Assembly: GCF_030813115.1 (NCBI RefSeq)
Contig: NZ_JAUSTY010000002.1
Coordinates: 1 to 64,000, forward strand
Direction of reading: 5' to 3'
DNA: 64,000 nt
From: Bacillus horti
GTDB lineage: Bacteria > Bacillota > Bacilli > Caldalkalibacillales > JCM-10596
Part shown: positions 8,657-18,127 of the stretch, one piece after another
Position numbering within the stretch: the first letter of the stretch is position 1
Layout: every line of letters begins with the position of its first letter
Notes under the pieces: generated by a model
The model's input: only the letters and a program-made list of their open reading frames with translations
Databases searched by the model: none
Told to the model about the DNA's origin: nothing
Program-made: the position numbers and the translations under genes

Positions 8657-10624
8657 CTACTGAGTTTGGAAACCAGATGAATCGTTTTGCTTGTTTTTGA
8701 ACTGTGTGAACTGAAAAAGAAATACAGTTCCAAGCAGGATAAGTCCGGTTAAATCAGTAATTACACCTGGGTAGATTAAAACTAACCCACCAATAATAGT
8801 CATGGTTCTTTGCCAAAATGGCATTTTAACAAGCCAGAATCCAACTAGCCCACTTCCAATACCTAACATACCTACCAAAGCTGTAAAAATACTAAATAGA
8901 GATGTGAGCAAAGTCCCTTCTATCATTAATATTTGTGGGGACAAGACAAAGATATATGGAATAATAAACGCAGCTATCGCCAGCTTTGAAGCATTAATTC
9001 CTGTTTGAAGTGGTCTACTTTTTGCTATACCAGCAGCTGCAAAGGCAGCTAAACAAACAGGCGGTGTAATGTCAGCAATAATTCCAAAGTAGAATGTGAA
9101 TAAGTGTGCTGAAAGCATAGGTGCGCCCATGGCCAATATAACTGGTGCAGCAATAGTTGATGTAATAATATAGTTTGCTGTCGTTGGAGTACCCATCCCT
9201 AGAATAATGGATGCAATCATTGTAAAGAAGAGAACAAGGATTGGAATACCTCCAGATATTCCAATTAGGCCATTTGCAAATTTTAGCCCTACCCCAGTCA
9301 AAGTTACGATTCCAATAATAATTCCTGCTGTTGCTGTGGCAGCTACAACCCCTAATGCCACACGCGCTCCATTTTCAAGCGCTTTGAAGATATCTCCGAT
9401 TGAAAGTCTGGTTTCCTTTCTAAAGGCTGAGACAACAATTGTGGCGACAATCCCGTAGAGAGCAGCACGTAAGGGACTTAAGCCCATCATCAGAAAAGCA
9501 ATAATTGCGACAATTGGAAGCAGAAGGTATATCTTTTTTAAAACTTCCTTTTTGTTAGGGAGTTCTTCTTCCTTAAGTCCACGAAGTCCTATTCGTTTTG
9601 CCTCCAAATGAACCATGATCCAAATCCCAGTAAAATACAGGAGGGCAGGAATGAGAGCAGCTTTTGCAATATCCCAATAGGGGATACCAGTAAATTCTGC
9701 CATAAGAAAGGCAGCAGCTCCCATGATTGGGGGCATTAGCTGTCCCCCTGTAGACGCAGCAGCCTCTACTCCACCAGCAAAGGCTGGACGATAGCCAAGC
9801 TTTTTCATCATAGGAATTGTAAATGAGCCTGATGTTACGACATTTGCTACAGAGCTTCCACTTACAGTTCCTTGCAAAGCACTAGAGAAAATAGCAACCT
9901 TCGCAGGTCCACCCATTCTCTTTCCTGCTAATCTTAATGCTAGATCGTTAAAATAAGCCCCTACGCCTGTTCTTTCTAAAAAAGCACCAAACAATAGAAA
10001 CATAAAGATGAACGTTGCAGAGACACTTAATGGTGTTCCTAGAATTCCTTCTAGAGTAAAAAAGGTATGACCTATTAATCTTGTTAAAGACACGCCTCTA
10101 TGCTCTAAGAAACCAGGCATATATTGACCGAAATAGGCGTAGAGCAAGAATACTATGGCAATGATTACAATCGGCAGACCAATAACTCTTCTTGTAGCTT
10201 CTAGGACAAATAATATAACAATACCACCTACAATGATATCTGTTTGAGTATAGGCTCCAACCCTTACAATCAACGCTTCAAAATTAAAAACCCAATATAG
10301 ACTTGAAGCCATGGCTCCAATGGACAGTAAAATATCTATTGGAGCAATTTTGGTACGATCCCCTTTTTTCGTAGCTGGAAAGAGTAGAAAAATGAGTCCT
10401 AACGCAAAAGCCAGATGAATCGTTCGGTGAATTTGTGCAGGTGGTGACGGAAATAGAGATGAATATATTTGATAAAGAGAAAAACCAACCGCCATGACTG
10501 TAATAATCCAGCCCATTTTTCCTTTTAAATTACGATAGGAGGATTCTTTATCGTATTTAGCTACAAGCTCCCTAGCCTGTTGATCATTTATTGAGTTTTG
10601 ATCAGCTATGTTTTGATTTGTCAA
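8657..10624 (-). CDS. TRAP transporter permease, fused 4TM/12TM (DctQM-type)
   Basis: 655-residue polytopic membrane protein in which the small and large TRAP permease subunits are fused, the form that partners TAXI binding proteins. The DctM part shows SSALQGTVSGSSVANVVTSG, GGQLMPPIMGAAAFLMAE and LGMGTPTTANYII, typical of the ion-coupled transport core. The start is the TTG at 10624, with AAGGAAGGG seven bases upstream; a longer frame to 10729 has no such site and overlaps the upstream gene more deeply. It overlaps the DUF1850 gene by 23 bases, so translation is probably coupled. It imports an organic acid, possibly glutamate- or dicarboxylate-like; substrate not determinable. Confidence 0.93.
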   Translation of the reverse strand: MTNQNIADQNSINDQQARELVAKYDKESSYRNLKGKMGWIITVMAVGFSLYQIYSSLFPSPPAQIHRTIHLAFALGLIFLLFPATKKGDRTKIAPIDILLSIGAMASSLYWVFNFEALIVRVGAYTQTDIIVGGIVILFVLEATRRVIGLPIVIIAIVFLLYAYFGQYMPGFLEHRGVSLTRLIGHTFFTLEGILGTPLSVSATFIFMFLLFGAFLERTGVGAYFNDLALRLAGKRMGGPAKVAIFSSALQGTVSGSSVANVVTSGSFTIPMMKKLGYRPAFAGGVEAAASTGGQLMPPIMGAAAFLMAEFTGIPYWDIAKAALIPALLYFTGIWIMVHLEAKRIGLRGLKEEELPNKKEVLKKIYLLLPIVAIIAFLMMGLSPLRAALYGIVATIVVSAFRKETRLSIGDIFKALENGARVALGVVAATATAGIIIGIVTLTGVGLKFANGLIGISGGIPILVLFFTMIASIILGMGTPTTANYIITSTIAAPVILAMGAPMLSAHLFTFYFGIIADITPPVCLAAFAAAGIAKSRPLQTGINASKLAIAAFIIPYIFVLSPQILMIEGTLLTSLFSIFTALVGMLGIGSGLVGFWLVKMPFWQRTMTIIGGLVLIYPGVITDLTGLILLGTVFLFQFTQFKNKQNDSSGFQTQ

Positions 10625-11210
10625 GATATATCCCTTCCTTCCATAATCGAATAAGAGGTACCTTTTTAACTTCAATGCGCAGCCAATTTCCTGGAGTAAC
10701 CATGTCAGAAAGTTTAATACTTTCATCATGAATTTTCAATTGATGATTGGCTACAACTTGTCCTACGGATAGGTCGAAGAAGGGAAGAACTCGATTGATG
10801 TTATCAATAATAAATTTACCATCTTCTTGCCGGAATCTTTGGCCCTCCTCAGGGGATGAAGGCATACCTACACCAAACGATTCATAAATCAATTGATCGA
10901 CTACAATATGATAGTTCTCATCAATTTTATATCTCTCAATAACCAATGTTTTATGAATGGAATGCGTATAGTGAATATCAAAAAAATCTCCAATCCCTAT
11001 TTGAAATGCCCCAACAACTTGATTGGTCTTGCCATCCGTAAAAGTTAGTTGGGGAAATAAAGGGGAAAGAAGAAAATAAAACGTACCTATTAAACATATA
11101 CCGACGATAAGAGTGATTATAATAGCTCTATTTTTTTTAAATCGTAGTATGTGGGGAAGACTCTGAAAGCCTTCCCCTTCACGCTTACCTTTGGATGCCT
11201 TGCTCGTCAT
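10602..11210 (-). CDS. DUF1850 membrane-anchored protein of the TRAP operon
   Basis: 202-residue protein with one N-terminal membrane segment (about 30-52) and an extracellular DUF1850 domain. Family features include the YTHSIHKTLVIERYKI segment and the ESFGVGMPS motif. DUF1850 genes regularly sit between TAXI binding-protein and fused TRAP permease genes, as here, but their role is unproven; an accessory or folding function in substrate delivery is inferred. It overlaps both neighbours: its start lies inside the TAXI gene by 26 bases and its end inside the permease gene by 23. The ribosome binding site is weak, consistent with translational coupling. Confidence 0.88.
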   Translation of the reverse strand: MTSKASKGKREGEGFQSLPHILRFKKNRAIIITLIVGICLIGTFYFLLSPLFPQLTFTDGKTNQVVGAFQIGIGDFFDIHYTHSIHKTLVIERYKIDENYHIVVDQLIYESFGVGMPSSPEEGQRFRQEDGKFIIDNINRVLPFFDLSVGQVVANHQLKIHDESIKLSDMVTPGNWLRIEVKKVPLIRLWKEGIYLDKSKHS

Positions 11211-12204
11211 AGTATCTAATTGCTCCAGGATGAAGCTCTAAGCTTAATCCCTCTAATGCCGTATCTAAACTGATGTGGGATCCCTTCTCATGCGTGGAGC
11301 CTAACGCATCAATGCTTTCAAATAATGCCTTTGTTATTTCATAGACAGCATCCTCTTCTAGCTCTGAACGAACAACAAGCTGGGCTTTAACAGCAACCGT
11401 CTTGATTTCCTCATCAAAACCAGAGTAGGTACCAGCCGGAATGATTTCCTCCGCATAATAAGGGTATTGGTCTATAAGATCAGCAATATGACTATCATCA
11501 AGACCAACAATACGTACTCCTCTAGTAGCTGCTAGCTCATTTACAGCTGCTGTTGGTGTTCCTGCAGTAACAAAAGCAGCATCTAATGAACCATCCTGGA
11601 TAAAGCTTGTTGATTCACCAAACGCTAAACGATCAGCACGGCCTAGATCATCAAAGGTCATTCCGTAAATTTCTAGAATCTGCTCAGCATTCGCCTCTGT
11701 TCCGCTTCCAGGGGCACCAACAGAAACTCTTTTGCCCGCTAAATCTTCTACGGACTGAATATCGCTATCCTCAGCGACTACAATCTGAATCGTTTCATTA
11801 TAAAGAGAAGCAATGCCTTGAATGTTTTCAATCGCTCCATCTGCTTCAAACATAATTGAACCACTTACTGCATAATCTGCAATATCCCCTTGTGTAAAGG
11901 CTAGATCCACATCTCCTGTGCGAAGTAAACGCATGTTTTCAGCAGATGCTCCTGTACTTTGTGCTGATGAATTAATATTCGTCTTTTGCTCAATATTAAC
12001 TGCTAACGCTCCACCTAAGGCATAGTATGTACCAGTTGTACCACCAGTAGCAATAATAATGGAAGAAGTAGCCCCATTACCGCCAGATGAATCTGATCCT
12101 TGTTGCTCCCCATTACCATTTTCTGTACCATTACCTCCGCAGGCAGCTAAAACAAGGGCAAGAGAAAGAATGATCAGCGTAAGAATTGATTTCCTTTTTT
12201 TCAT
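11185..12204 (-). CDS. TAXI-family TRAP transporter solute-binding lipoprotein
   Basis: 339-residue extracellular binding protein. A lipoprotein signal ends in LAAC (Cys22), followed by a Gly/Asn/Ser-rich linker. The TAXI domain begins at about residue 48 with IIIATGGTTGTYYALGGALA and contains GKRVSVGAPGSGTEANAEQIL and DAAFVTAGTPTAAV, all typical of the family. It should capture the solute and hand it to the fused permease encoded downstream. AGGAGGGTGA precedes ATG. A promoter candidate (TTGAAA-17-TACGAT) lies just upstream, so this is the first gene of a three-gene operon. Confidence 0.95.
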   Translation of the reverse strand: MKKRKSILTLIILSLALVLAACGGNGTENGNGEQQGSDSSGGNGATSSIIIATGGTTGTYYALGGALAVNIEQKTNINSSAQSTGASAENMRLLRTGDVDLAFTQGDIADYAVSGSIMFEADGAIENIQGIASLYNETIQIVVAEDSDIQSVEDLAGKRVSVGAPGSGTEANAEQILEIYGMTFDDLGRADRLAFGESTSFIQDGSLDAAFVTAGTPTAAVNELAATRGVRIVGLDDSHIADLIDQYPYYAEEIIPAGTYSGFDEEIKTVAVKAQLVVRSELEEDAVYEITKALFESIDALGSTHEKGSHISLDTALEGLSLELHPGAIRYYDEQGIQR

Positions 12205-12235
12205 AATTCACCCTCCTAAAATATAATTCGATTCT

Positions 12236-12264
12236 ATCGTATCATTGCTATTTCAAATTTTCAA
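12236..12264 (-). promoter_or_regulatory. Candidate promoter of the TAXI-TRAP operon
   Basis: On the minus strand TTGAAA (12264-12259) and TACGAT (12241-12236) are separated by 17 bases, about 35 bases before the start codon. The -10 matches four of six positions. Confidence 0.5.
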
Positions 12265-12368
12265 TAAATACAAACGAATCAAATTTTTTAATCGGTGAGA
12301 GCCCACATCTATTCTATACACATTTTTATTTTTTTCTAAACCTACATTTAAGAACTTGGAGGAGCAAT

Positions 12369-13511
12369 ATGCAAAATGTTTGGGGTGACGTAATTAAGGT
12401 AATTGAATGCAGGGAGGATAAGCAAATTCTGGAGGTTTACGTAAAGATGAAATACATAAAAGCGATCCACTATCTTTATGATCAGAAAAAATGCACAGAG
12501 GGAGACAGAGTTTTAGTCAACACTTCAGCTATAGACTTAGGATTGGGGACAGGTGGCTATGGGTTCGTTATGGCTATTTATGAATCGCATCAAGAATCCT
12601 CCTCCAAATCCGTGCCCCCGGGACATATTATGAAGCTACGCTACACCCCCGTCCAAGTACCAGTTCTGTCTATTGAATCTGAAGATAGTCATGTACATTC
12701 GTTGTTTTCTTCTTCTTTTTCCTTAGAGGGAAAGAGGGTCTTGCTTGGAGAGTTACATAGTATGCTTCCTATCATGGCATCACTAATTGAAACCTACCAG
12801 GAGAATAGAAAGATAGTCTATATCATGGACGATCAAGCCTCTTTACATATTGCTTTTAGTGAGCATGTTCATTTTCTTAAAGAAAAGCTTAATCTAACAA
12901 CGATCACTTTTGGGCAAGCTGTTGGAGGAGATGTAGAGACAATTAACATCTATACGGCTCTTGAAGCAGCTTATAAATTATTGCAAGCGGATGATATTAT
13001 TATTACTCACGGTCCAGGAGTCATTGGTACAGGAAGTCAGCGGGGATTTAGTGGGATGCAGTTAGTTCATTGGCTTCATGCTATTCATACCTGTGGAGGA
13101 AAAGGGATCATAATCCCGCGAATACAATTTAGAGATCCACGTTTACGGCATAAAGGTCTGAGTCACCATATGCTTGAGCCTTTATTGAAACACTCGTTAG
13201 CTTCAGCTCAGATTCCATATCCTGTGAGGACATTAGCTGGTGTTGAACCAAATTCAAATGAAAATATAGGAAAAGTGGAGGATATAGGGTCACAGGATCA
13301 AGGTATACTTGAAAAACAGTTCTCTAAATTAGCCAACAAGCATGCGGTAGCAAAAATTCCTATTGATTCTTTTAAAGCTGATATAGAGCAGGCCTTGAAT
13401 TGGTACGAACATCCTATTAAAACGATGGGAAGGGGATATGAGCAAGAGCCGTATTTCTTTTATGCTGTTGGTGCTGCTTTTAAGCTATATCGGTCAAATG
13501 TGGTAGAATAA
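12369..13511 (+). CDS. DUF3866 family protein
   Basis: 380-residue soluble protein of the DUF3866 family, found mainly in spore-forming Firmicutes and Actinobacteria. The N-terminal 70 residues are beta-rich and include GTGGYGFVMAIY. The remainder looks alpha/beta with glycine-rich turns such as ITHGPGVIGTGSQRGFSGMQ and the conserved LRHKGLSHH segment. No catalytic role is established. GGAGGAG precedes the ATG. It is followed by nudF with a structured spacer at 13516-13556. Family identity is fairly secure; function unknown. Confidence 0.85.
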   Translation: MQNVWGDVIKVIECREDKQILEVYVKMKYIKAIHYLYDQKKCTEGDRVLVNTSAIDLGLGTGGYGFVMAIYESHQESSSKSVPPGHIMKLRYTPVQVPVLSIESEDSHVHSLFSSSFSLEGKRVLLGELHSMLPIMASLIETYQENRKIVYIMDDQASLHIAFSEHVHFLKEKLNLTTITFGQAVGGDVETINIYTALEAAYKLLQADDIIITHGPGVIGTGSQRGFSGMQLVHWLHAIHTCGGKGIIIPRIQFRDPRLRHKGLSHHMLEPLLKHSLASAQIPYPVRTLAGVEPNSNENIGKVEDIGSQDQGILEKQFSKLANKHAVAKIPIDSFKADIEQALNWYEHPIKTMGRGYEQEPYFFYAVGAAFKLYRSNVVE

Positions 13512-13515
13512 CTGT

Positions 13516-13556
13516 ATCGTATCTAGTGAAGGTATCCTTCAAATGATGGATACGAT
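13516..13556. other. Nested hairpins between DUF3866 and nudF
   Basis: ATCGTATC (13516-13523) pairs perfectly with GATACGAT (13549-13556) and encloses a second small hairpin, GAAGG-TA-TCCTTC. No T-run follows, so it is more likely an mRNA stability or processing element than a terminator. Confidence 0.5.
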
Positions 13557-13605
13557 TCGAGTGTTACTACAAGAAGATTTGATTTAGATGAAGGAGGCTG
13601 TAACA

Positions 13606-14154
13606 GTGAGTCAATTTCTTGAAAAAACAATAGCATCGAAGCTAATATATGAAGGTAAAATCATTTCCCTCTATTTAGAGGATGTCCAGTTACCCAATGG
13701 GGGACAAGCAAAAAGAGAAGTTGTAAAGCATCCCGGCGCTGTAGCTGTTATTCCTATTACAAGTGCGAATAAATTAGTATTAGTTCGACAGTTCCGTAAA
13801 GCGTTAGAAAAAGAAATCTATGAAATTCCAGCAGGTAAGCTTGATCCAAATGAAGCCCCTAGTGCTTGTGCCGTGAGAGAGCTTAAGGAAGAGACTGGTT
13901 ATTCAGCATCTTTCATGAAGGAGCTGACTTCCTTTTATACATCTCCTGGTTTTGCTGATGAGTTAATCTACCTTTTTGAAGCTACGGGCTTGGAAAAAGG
14001 AGAGGCTCAGCCCGATCCCGATGAGTTTGTCGAGGTTGTTGAAGTTACGTTAGCTGAGGCTCAGGAGCTATTAGAACAAAAGCATATTCATGACGCAAAA
14101 ACAGCCTATGCTATCCAGCATTGGCTCATAAAGAATATAAAGAGAAGTAAATAG
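13606..14154 (+). CDS. nudF: ADP-ribose pyrophosphatase (Nudix hydrolase)
   Basis: 182-residue cytosolic Nudix enzyme that cleaves ADP-ribose to AMP and ribose 5-phosphate. The full Nudix box is present, from AGKLDPNE through VRELKEETGY, with the Glu residues that bind Mg. The flanking IPITSANKLVLVRQFRKALEKEIYEIPAGK is typical of the ADPRase subgroup. The start is taken as the GTG at 13606, 8 bases after AAGGAGG; the ATG at 13588 overlaps that site. Position next to an EndoQ-like gene and spoIIM matches the B. subtilis yqkG(nudF)-yqxK-spoIIM neighbourhood. Confidence 0.95.
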   Translation: MSQFLEKTIASKLIYEGKIISLYLEDVQLPNGGQAKREVVKHPGAVAVIPITSANKLVLVRQFRKALEKEIYEIPAGKLDPNEAPSACAVRELKEETGYSASFMKELTSFYTSPGFADELIYLFEATGLEKGEAQPDPDEFVEVVEVTLAEAQELLEQKHIHDAKTAYAIQHWLIKNIKRSK

Positions 14155-14161
14155 GTGTACC

Positions 14162-15271
14162 ATGCAGCAAATATTTGCCGATCTTCACATTCATATTGGT
14201 CGTACACAGACAGGGAAACCTGTAAAAATAACGGGTTCAAAATCCCTAACCATACAAACGATACTCGAAGAAGCTAGTTTACGAAAAGGGTTAGGCATGA
14301 TTGGCGTGATTGACTGTCACGTTCCAGAAGTGTTAGCGGAGTTAAAGCAGCTAATTCGTCAAGGAAAAGCTTCAATGTTACCCGGTGGTGGTCTTCGTTA
14401 TGAAAAAATGACTTTAATCCTTGGAACGGAGATGGAGTTCTATGATGAAGACTGTCAAGGCCCCGTTCATGTATTGTGTTTTCTACCCACAATAGAAGAA
14501 ATGAGCTTTTTCAGCTCGTGGATGAGCAAGTATCAAAAGAATATAACTCTAAGCTCACAGAGAAGCTATGCTCCAATTAGACAGTGCCAGAAAATCGTCA
14601 AAGAGCTAGGAGGCTTATTTATTCCCGCTCATATTTTCACGCCACATAAAAGTGTATACGGGAGAGGGGTAAAAAGCAGTATAACTGAAATCCTTAATCC
14701 AGATTTAATTGACGCGGTAGAGCTAGGACTTAGCTCTGATACAGCTATGGCAGATCAATTGCCAGAGCTACGCAGGTATACCTTTCTGACAAATTCAGAT
14801 GCTCATTCTGTTTCTAAAATAGCTAGAGAATATCAGCTCATGTCATTAGAAGAAGTGGATTTTACTAGCTTAGCTTATGCCTTGAGAGGTATAGGTGAAG
14901 GCGGAATACTTGGCAATTACGGTCTTAGCCCTAGACTAGGAAAATACTATAGCGAGGTGAGCAGGAGAATAGAGGAGCTTGAAATTCTGCAAAAGAAAGA
15001 GGCTAATAATTCCGTGTGGGCAGAAGAACGTCATAGACCTCCATACACGCATCAAATTCCTTTAGAGTTTATTCCTAAGCTTGGGCCTAAAGGATTTAAA
15101 GCTCTGTTACACGCTTACGGTACAGAGATGAACATTATACATCACTGTACATTTGATGAACTAACAAAATATGTACGGGATGAAGTAGCCCATATGATCT
15201 TAGCAGCTAGAAAGGGTAGCTTGGCGATTCACTCAGGTGGAGCCGGGCTTTATGGGAAAATTGGAAAATAG
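14162..15271 (+). CDS. EndoQ-like PHP-domain nuclease (YqxK type)
   Basis: 369-residue protein of the endonuclease Q family. The PHP metal site is intact: DLHIH at residues 7-11, GTEMEF, GPVHVLCFLP, FIPAHIFTP and TNSDAHS. A C-terminal helix-hairpin-helix-like segment (IPLEFIPKLGPKGFKALLHAYG) suits DNA binding. EndoQ enzymes nick DNA 5' of deaminated bases such as hypoxanthine, uracil and xanthine, giving an alternative base repair path. It begins 7 bases after nudF, so the two are probably co-transcribed; nudF cleans up damaged nucleotides and EndoQ damaged DNA, which is a reasonable pairing but an inference. Confidence 0.85.
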   Translation: MQQIFADLHIHIGRTQTGKPVKITGSKSLTIQTILEEASLRKGLGMIGVIDCHVPEVLAELKQLIRQGKASMLPGGGLRYEKMTLILGTEMEFYDEDCQGPVHVLCFLPTIEEMSFFSSWMSKYQKNITLSSQRSYAPIRQCQKIVKELGGLFIPAHIFTPHKSVYGRGVKSSITEILNPDLIDAVELGLSSDTAMADQLPELRRYTFLTNSDAHSVSKIAREYQLMSLEEVDFTSLAYALRGIGEGGILGNYGLSPRLGKYYSEVSRRIEELEILQKKEANNSVWAEERHRPPYTHQIPLEFIPKLGPKGFKALLHAYGTEMNIIHHCTFDELTKYVRDEVAHMILAARKGSLAIHSGGAGLYGKIGK

Positions 15272-15332
15272 TCATAATTAAAGTCCTTCACACATATGGT
15301 AGTACAAAGCTCTATGAGGAGGACCATTTTCC

Positions 15333-15956
15333 ATGCGATTCAAAATAGGACAAGTTATGAACCAGCACGTTCAAGATCATTCATCCCTCTACCTTTTCGT
15401 TGTTATCTTATTTGTCATGGGAGTTATTTTTGGCACTCTGACCGTCCAAAGCCTAGGATATAACCAACAAGCCGACTTATTCTATTACTTTGAACAATTT
15501 ATGAATCAATTAAGAAGTGATCATTTTTTTGATAGCCAGCATGCCTTAGGACAAAATTTCTTTAATCACTTAAAATATATGGGCTTCATTTGGATTCTAG
15601 GATTATCTATTATAGGCTTACCGATAATCCTTGTCCTCCTTTTTCTAAAAGGAGTATTTATTGGCTTTACAGTAGGTTTTTTTATTCATCAGATGGGGCT
15701 TAAAGGACTATTGTTTTCTGTTGTTACTATTGTTCCCCAGAACTTAATTCTTGTTCCAGCTCTTTTGTTCATCAGTGTTCTCAGTATCTCCTTCTCACTA
15801 AAGCTAATTGCACATTTAGTAGCACAGCAACGGATACGCCAGCGTCCAAGCTTTATCAAATATACTTCTGTTATGCTAGCTTTGTCTATTGTTCTTTTTC
15901 TTGTCGCTCTGTTTGAAACATACTTTTCTCCAACCGTAATGAAAATGGTTGGATAA
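15333..15956 (+). CDS. spoIIM: Stage II sporulation protein M
   Basis: 207-residue membrane protein with an N-terminal helix at about 22-42 and further helices at about 85-120, 125-155 and 175-195. SpoIIM joins SpoIID and SpoIIP in the engulfment machine that remodels septal peptidoglycan in the mother cell. Similarity in length, topology and position (directly before fur/yqzK/xerD, as in B. subtilis) supports the call. AGGAGGA is 10 bases before ATG. A mother-cell sigma-E promoter would be expected, but I could not confirm one in the 61-base upstream gap. Confidence 0.92.
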   Translation: MRFKIGQVMNQHVQDHSSLYLFVVILFVMGVIFGTLTVQSLGYNQQADLFYYFEQFMNQLRSDHFFDSQHALGQNFFNHLKYMGFIWILGLSIIGLPIILVLLFLKGVFIGFTVGFFIHQMGLKGLLFSVVTIVPQNLILVPALLFISVLSISFSLKLIAHLVAQQRIRQRPSFIKYTSVMLALSIVLFLVALFETYFSPTVMKMVG

Positions 15957-16031
15957 TCGGCTAATCATTTGACTTCTTGCGCATCCCTATCTATAATAAT
16001 TTACAGATGTAGGTTAGAGGGAGGGGTATGC

Positions 16032-16475
16032 TTGGAAGAAAGAATTGAACGAATTAAGCAACAGCTTTATGCTCACAATTACAAATTAACCCCACAACGT
16101 GAAGCTACTGTTCGAGTTATACTAGAAAATGAAGAAGATCATCTTAGTGCGGAAGATGTATACCTACTCTTAAAAGAGAAGTCTCCCGAAATTGGGCTAG
16201 CTACTGTCTATCGAACCTTAGAGCTATTACATGAATTGAAGGTCATTCATAAAATAAATTTTGGTGATGGAGTAGCCCGATATGATTTAAACGCAGAGGG
16301 CGCCGATCGCTTTCATCACCATTTAGTTTGTGTACAATGTGGAACGGTTGATGAAATTCTTGAGGATTTACTTGGTGATGTAGAGAAAAAGGTAGAAAAG
16401 ACATTTAATTTTAAAATCAATGATCACCGCTTGGTGTTCCATGGTATTTGCTACCGTTGTAAAGATGAGGAATAA
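16032..16475 (+). CDS. fur: Ferric uptake regulator Fur
   Basis: 147-residue metalloregulator. The winged-helix half contains KLTPQREATVRVI and GLATVYRTLELL; the dimer half contains the histidine-rich HHHLVCVQCG sensor motif and a C-terminal CYRC pair that, with the first Cys pair, forms the structural zinc site. It represses iron-uptake genes when loaded with ferrous iron. The start is the TTG at 16032, five bases after GAGGGG; the longer frame from 15969 adds an unrelated N-terminus. It ends at a strong terminator. Its position after spoIIM and before yqzK-xerD favours Fur over PerR or Zur. Confidence 0.94.
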   Translation: MEERIERIKQQLYAHNYKLTPQREATVRVILENEEDHLSAEDVYLLLKEKSPEIGLATVYRTLELLHELKVIHKINFGDGVARYDLNAEGADRFHHHLVCVQCGTVDEILEDLLGDVEKKVEKTFNFKINDHRLVFHGICYRCKDEE

Positions 16476-16477
16476 TG

Positions 16478-16514
16478 AAGTATAAGTTACATTAGTAACT
16501 TATACTTTTTTTCT
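16478..16514 (+). terminator. Rho-independent terminator of fur
   Basis: AAGTATAAGTTAC pairs perfectly with GTAACTTATACTT around an ATTA loop and is followed by a T-run. Confidence 0.92.
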
Positions 16515-16522
16515 TTGAATAC

Positions 16523-16559
16523 CTTTACAAAGGGACGAATGAGTATTATTGTTGTAAAG
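16523..16559. promoter_or_regulatory. Inverted repeat upstream of ald, possible operator
   Basis: CTTTACAA (16523-16530) and TTGTAAAG (16552-16559) form a perfect 8-base dyad, extended by TAC/GTA flanks with one bulged base. A TATACT lies at 16562-16567 without a good -35, as in activator-dependent promoters. In B. subtilis ald is activated by AdeR; this dyad is a candidate site for such a regulator. Confidence 0.4.
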
Positions 16560-16623
16560 GGTATACTAAAAACGAATCAATGATTGAAATATATTTTTGG
16601 GGATTGAAGGAGGTCAACAACGC

Positions 16624-17742
16624 ATGATTATTGGAATTCCTAGGGAAATTAAGGATAACGAAAATCGAGTAGCCAATTCACCTTCAGGTGTACAAGCTCT
16701 CACTCATGCTGGTCATACCGTTCTAGTAGAAAAGAATGCAGGGCTTGGCAGTGGATTTACAGATGATGATTATATCGGAGCAGGAGCCCAAATCATTGCT
16801 GAGGCAGCGGATGTTTGGGGACAGGCTGAGATGATTATGAAAGTTAAGGAACCACTAGCTTCAGAGTTTATCCATTTCAAAGAAGGATTGATCTTATTTA
16901 CATATTTACATTTGGCTCCAGAGCCGGAGCTAACTAAAGCACTTATGGATAAAAAAGTAGTAGCCATTGCCTATGAGACTATCCAATTAGATAACGGTGC
17001 GTTGCCTCTTTTAACCCCGATGTCAGAGGTAGCAGGAAGAATGTCTGTTCAAATTGGAGCTCAGTTCCTAGAGAAATCTCATGGCGGAAAAGGTGTACTA
17101 CTCGGAGGGGTTCCAGGTGTATCTCCTGGTCGTGTTGTCATCGTTGGTGGAGGTATCGTTGGCACAAACGCAGCTAAGATGGCCATGGGTCTAGGGGCTC
17201 AGGTTACACTAATTGATATTAATCCGGATAGACTCCGTTACCTTGATGATCTTTTTGCTGGAAGGTTACAGACTCTTATTTCTAACCCGTTTAATCTTGC
17301 TCAAGCTGTTAAACAGGCTGACTTGGTTGTTGGTGCTGTCCTTATTCCAGGAGCACGTGCTCCTAAGCTTGTAACGGAAGACATGGTCAAGGAAATGACT
17401 CCTGGTTCCGTTATAGTCGATGTGGCTATCGATCAAGGAGGCTCTATCGAAACGATTGACAAGGTTACGACACATAGTAACCCTACTTATGTGAAGCATG
17501 ATGTTGTCCATTATGCGGTAGCGAATATGCCTGGAGCCGTACCAAGAACATCAACTATCGCTTTGACGAATGTTACCATTCCTTACGCTTTACTGCTTGC
17601 TAACAAAGGGTATCAAGAAGCAATTTCACATAACGCTGCCCTAGCTAGAGGTGTCAATGTCATTAATGGTACTGTAACGTATGAAGCTGTATCTAAAGCG
17701 CTGGATTTACCATTTAGACCATTAGCTGATGTTCTACATTAG
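16624..17742 (+). CDS. ald: L-alanine dehydrogenase
   Basis: 372-residue NAD-dependent enzyme that interconverts L-alanine with pyruvate and ammonia, used for alanine catabolism and needed for normal sporulation in B. subtilis. The N-terminus [17 protein letters not shown] is diagnostic, followed by the catalytic region with EKNAG and MKVKEP. The NAD-binding Rossmann motif is [22 protein letters not shown] at 16607-16613 fits ATG 16624; an upstream in-frame start at 16597 precedes the ribosome binding site. It is flanked by the fur and ald terminators, so it is monocistronic. Confidence 0.97.
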   Translation: MIIGIPREIKDNENRVANSPSGVQALTHAGHTVLVEKNAGLGSGFTDDDYIGAGAQIIAEAADVWGQAEMIMKVKEPLASEFIHFKEGLILFTYLHLAPEPELTKALMDKKVVAIAYETIQLDNGALPLLTPMSEVAGRMSVQIGAQFLEKSHGGKGVLLGGVPGVSPGRVVIVGGGIVGTNAAKMAMGLGAQVTLIDINPDRLRYLDDLFAGRLQTLISNPFNLAQAVKQADLVVGAVLIPGARAPKLVTEDMVKEMTPGSVIVDVAIDQGGSIETIDKVTTHSNPTYVKHDVVHYAVANMPGAVPRTSTIALTNVTIPYALLLANKGYQEAISHNAALARGVNVINGTVTYEAVSKALDLPFRPLADVLH

Positions 17743-17763
17743 TAGCTAGTTCAATTAGCCGAG

Positions 17764-17810
17764 AGAAGCATGTCCTTCGTAAAAGAATGATGAGGGCATG
17801 TTTCTTTCTT
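17764..17810 (+). terminator. Rho-independent terminator of ald
   Basis: AGAAGCATGTCCTT (17764-17777) pairs with GAGGGCATGTTTCT (17792-17805) through several G-T pairs and runs into TTTCTTTCTTT. Confidence 0.75.
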
Positions 17811-17884
17811 TATCTCGAAATTTTATCTAAAAAGAGTATGAAAGAAGGTCTTTTTGGCATATCTTAATTTGAGGAGGTATGTCC

Positions 17885-18127
17885 ATGAAACCGTTATTTC
17901 ATAAAGTAGGAGGCATGCTTAAGCTAGTCATTATTTTTATAGCTTTAACCTTCTTTTTCTATGGCATGATTGTCTGGATAGGTGATCAGGTATATAAAAA
18001 CTATCGTTATGATGGTCCGAAAGGTAGAGCGATAAAGGTAGTACAGCAGGTCGAACAGCCTAATCAGTATTCTGGAATGGAATTTTTTCTTGAACGTCTT
18101 CGTTTTTATTATTGGTTTGGCGAATAA
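17885..18127 (+). CDS. yqzK: YqzK family small membrane protein (DUF4227)
   Basis: 80-residue protein with a single transmembrane helix at about 10-32 and a short C-terminal tail ending FYYWFGE. The sequence and its place directly before xerD match YqzK of Bacillus. Function is unknown. GAGGAGG at 17871-17877 is 7 bases from the second ATG (17885); the ATG at 17879 abuts the ribosome binding site. Co-transcription with xerD is possible, across a 134-base gap. Confidence 0.85.
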   Translation: MKPLFHKVGGMLKLVIIFIALTFFFYGMIVWIGDQVYKNYRYDGPKGRAIKVVQQVEQPNQYSGMEFFLERLRFYYWFGE

